Shown piece by piece: positions 12,087 to 13,250 of a DNA stretch of 13,250 bases. The stretch lies in assembly GCA_036276235.1 (NCBI GenBank), contig DATBDZ010000204.1:1-13250 (forward strand), written 5' to 3'. The position numbers and the translations under genes are program-made. The stretch comes from JANWHF01 sp036276235 (lineage in GTDB: Bacteria; Planctomycetota; Phycisphaerae; Tepidisphaerales; Tepidisphaeraceae). The number at the start of each line of letters is the position of its first letter. The first letter of the stretch is position 1. The notes under the pieces were generated by a model. The model did no database searches. It saw nothing but the letters and a program-made list of their open reading frames with translations, and had not been told where the DNA came from.

Positions 12087-13250
12087 TCAGGGCTGCCAGC
12101 TCATGCCCGGAGCGACGCTGCCGGGGGTGAAAGTGCCGTCGCGTAGTGCCTGGCGAATCTCCGCCGGGAGCGGCCATCCCAGGCTCGTTAAGTCCTTGCG
12201 ATAAATGATCTTGGCCGGAGATGTCTGCGCATCCACAACGATGCGAACGCGCCGAAACGATTGCCCGTCGGCGCTGACGGCGACGATATCCGCCGAATAC
12301 TGATACGAATGCCCGGTAATGTAACGGCCGACCGCGCTGAGGACGGTCGGGCTGACGGTGCCAACCATCCACTCCATCCCTGATCCGCCGGTGATGCTCT
12401 GGGCATTTTGGTGGCGAACGGCGATCAGGTTCTGCGCATCGCCGGGTTGCAGTCCCGGCAGAAGCTGTATCACACCAAGCGGGGCAGTGTTGATGTTGAC
12501 CATGCCGGTCAACGTTTTTGAGGTGGAAGTGGTCAGCACATCGAGAATGAGCTTGGCCTCTTCATCCTGCACCCCCGTCTTCTGGATGAAATCGAAAACG
12601 CTGGTGAAGGTCTGCCCGGCGGCACGCTGGGCGATCTGATTGGCGCGCTGCTGGGTGATTTGAGCGGTTGTCAGTGCGGTGATCAGCGCTTGATTGACCT
12701 GGGCGCCGCCGCCGCCACCTCCTCCGCCCCCACCTCCACCGCCGCCTCCACCACCGCCGCCGGCACCACCGGTCGTCGTTGTGCTGACGTTGGTTCGCGC
12801 CGTTCCGGTGGCATCGGTGTTGGGCTGGGTGCCCCAGACAGACACAAACGGAAAAATGCCGCAACTAGGGTCGATGCCGGTCGTGCTCGCTTGCATCGTG
12901 TTGCTGGCGGCGGATTCGTTGACGTCGAGGACGCCGTTGTGATTCAGGTCGTTGCCCCAGAGCCTCATGTTGCCGTCTACCACGCCCTGCTGCTGGAGCA
13001 TGCTGCCGTTGGTCGCGACATTGATCTCAAAACCCTTGACCAGCAAAAGTTCTTCGACTGATTCAAAGGGAGCATTCTTGGCCGCGTAGGGACGCGCGAG
13101 CGATTGATAGTAATCGCTCTCGGCGCCGTTGGCCTTGGTGGTGCTGTCGCTGTCGATCCAATCAAGGATTGGATCGGAAATCGTCTCGTCCATGTACGGC
13201 AACTGCAGCAGCTCATCAGACGTGGCGGTGTTCAGATAAAGCTTGGAGGA
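12087..13250 (-). CDS. gspK: GspK-like minor pseudopilin (5' truncated) with poly-Gly tract
   Basis: The frame is open to the window edge; 387 residues are visible and the pilin signal and N-terminal helix lie outside. GspK caps the tip of the pseudopilus. The family signature is clear: DPILDWIDSDSTTKANGAES, then YYQSLARPYAAKNAPFESVE and ELLLVKG. Numbered from the TTG codon at 13202, an EF-hand-like loop D-L-N-H-N-G-V-L-D-V-N-E lies at 85-96, fitting the calcium binding known for GspK. A Thr-rich stretch and an uninterrupted run of 19 Gly codons (12705-12761) follow. The second half has helix-hairpin-helix-like segments (NINTAPLGVIQLLPGLQPGD) and ends with a small beta-rich domain (SFRRVRIVVDAQTSPAKIIY). 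Family GspK proteins are about 300-350 residues, so this is longer even when truncated. It heads the visible K-L-M-C-D run. Confidence 0.9.
   Translation of the reverse strand, partial: SSKLYLNTATSDELLQLPYMDETISDPILDWIDSDSTTKANGAESDYYQSLARPYAAKNAPFESVEELLLVKGFEINVATNGSMLQQQGVVDGNMRLWGNDLNHNGVLDVNESAASNTMQASTTGIDPSCGIFPFVSVWGTQPNTDATGTARTNVSTTTTGGAGGGGGGGGGGGGGGGGGGGAQVNQALITALTTAQITQQRANQIAQRAAGQTFTSVFDFIQKTGVQDEEAKLILDVLTTSTSKTLTGMVNINTAPLGVIQLLPGLQPGDAQNLIAVRHQNAQSITGGSGMEWMVGTVSPTVLSAVGRYITGHSYQYSADIVAVSADGQSFRRVRIVVDAQTSPAKIIYRKDLTSLGWPLPAEIRQALRDGTFTPGSVAPGMSWQP
12705..12761 (-). repeat. Uninterrupted 19-codon polyglycine tract in gspK
   Basis: Nineteen consecutive Gly codons use GGC, GGT, GGA and GGG in mixed order, then Ala and two more Gly on the N-terminal side. 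The mixed codons mean the run is old or selected at the protein level rather than a recent slippage product. Confidence 0.85.
12915..12950 (-). other. EF-hand-like calcium-binding loop in gspK
   Basis: The 12-residue loop DLNHNGVLDVNE has oxygen ligands at positions 1, 3, 5, 9 and 12 and Gly at 6, as in EF-hand and dockerin loops. It lies between the N-terminal GspK core and the polyglycine tract. Confidence 0.65.

Noticed and set aside
12037..12372. Upstream extension of gspL to 12372
   Set aside because: It would overlap the conserved C-terminal part of gspK and adds an Arg/His-rich segment unlike any GspL start; the GTG at 12036 has a ribosome-binding site.

Overview
The window is G+C-rich bacterial chromosome. 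It holds a type II secretion (T2SS) gene block on the minus strand (about 4772-13250) and a set of unrelated housekeeping or accessory genes on the left (1-4579). My best guess at the source is a planctomycete, perhaps Phycisphaerae. This rests on the PilMNO-like organisation of the secretion genes, the secretin rich in 'ATQP'-type segments, paired YCII-domain genes, weak Shine-Dalgarno use at some genes, and intergenic gaps full of inverted copies of short dispersed repeats. No rRNA or marker gene is present, so this is inference.

Left part. The 3' end of one YCII-domain protein (2-133) is followed by a complete paralogue (242-667). A long hairpin (673-753) separates it from a convergent Mn-type superoxide dismutase (749-1366, minus). 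A divergent promoter region with an inverted repeat over its -10 box precedes a small protein with prenyltransferase/squalene-cyclase-like repeats (1534-2133). Next come a repeat-bearing gap, an unrecognised 179-residue protein (2418-2957, minus), an 800-bp gap that is a mosaic of inverted dispersed repeats, and a sugar phosphate isomerase/epimerase-type TIM barrel (3764-4579).

Right part. Transcribed right to left are GspK (cut by the window edge), a PilM-PilN-type GspL, a PilO-type GspM, a GspC/PilP-like periplasmic protein and the secretin GspD. A hairpin terminator candidate comes next, then a lipoprotein with a pseudopilin-like C-terminal region. K is 50 bp from L, L is 17 bp from M, and M overlaps the C-like gene by 4 bp (ATGA), so K-L-M-C reads as an operon. 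D follows after a 186-bp gap that holds a perfect 32-bp inverted repeat. K, L and M would form or cap the inner-membrane assembly platform and pseudopilus, the C-like protein would link platform to secretin, and D would form the outer-membrane channel.

The most unusual feature is glycine-rich low-complexity sequence in the K, C-like and D genes, with a shorter Asn/Gly linker in L. The secretin carries N0 plus five apparent ring-building repeats, and the last four each hold a Gly-rich insert in the same place. The second theme is that almost every gap contains inverted pairs of short dispersed repeats of several different families.
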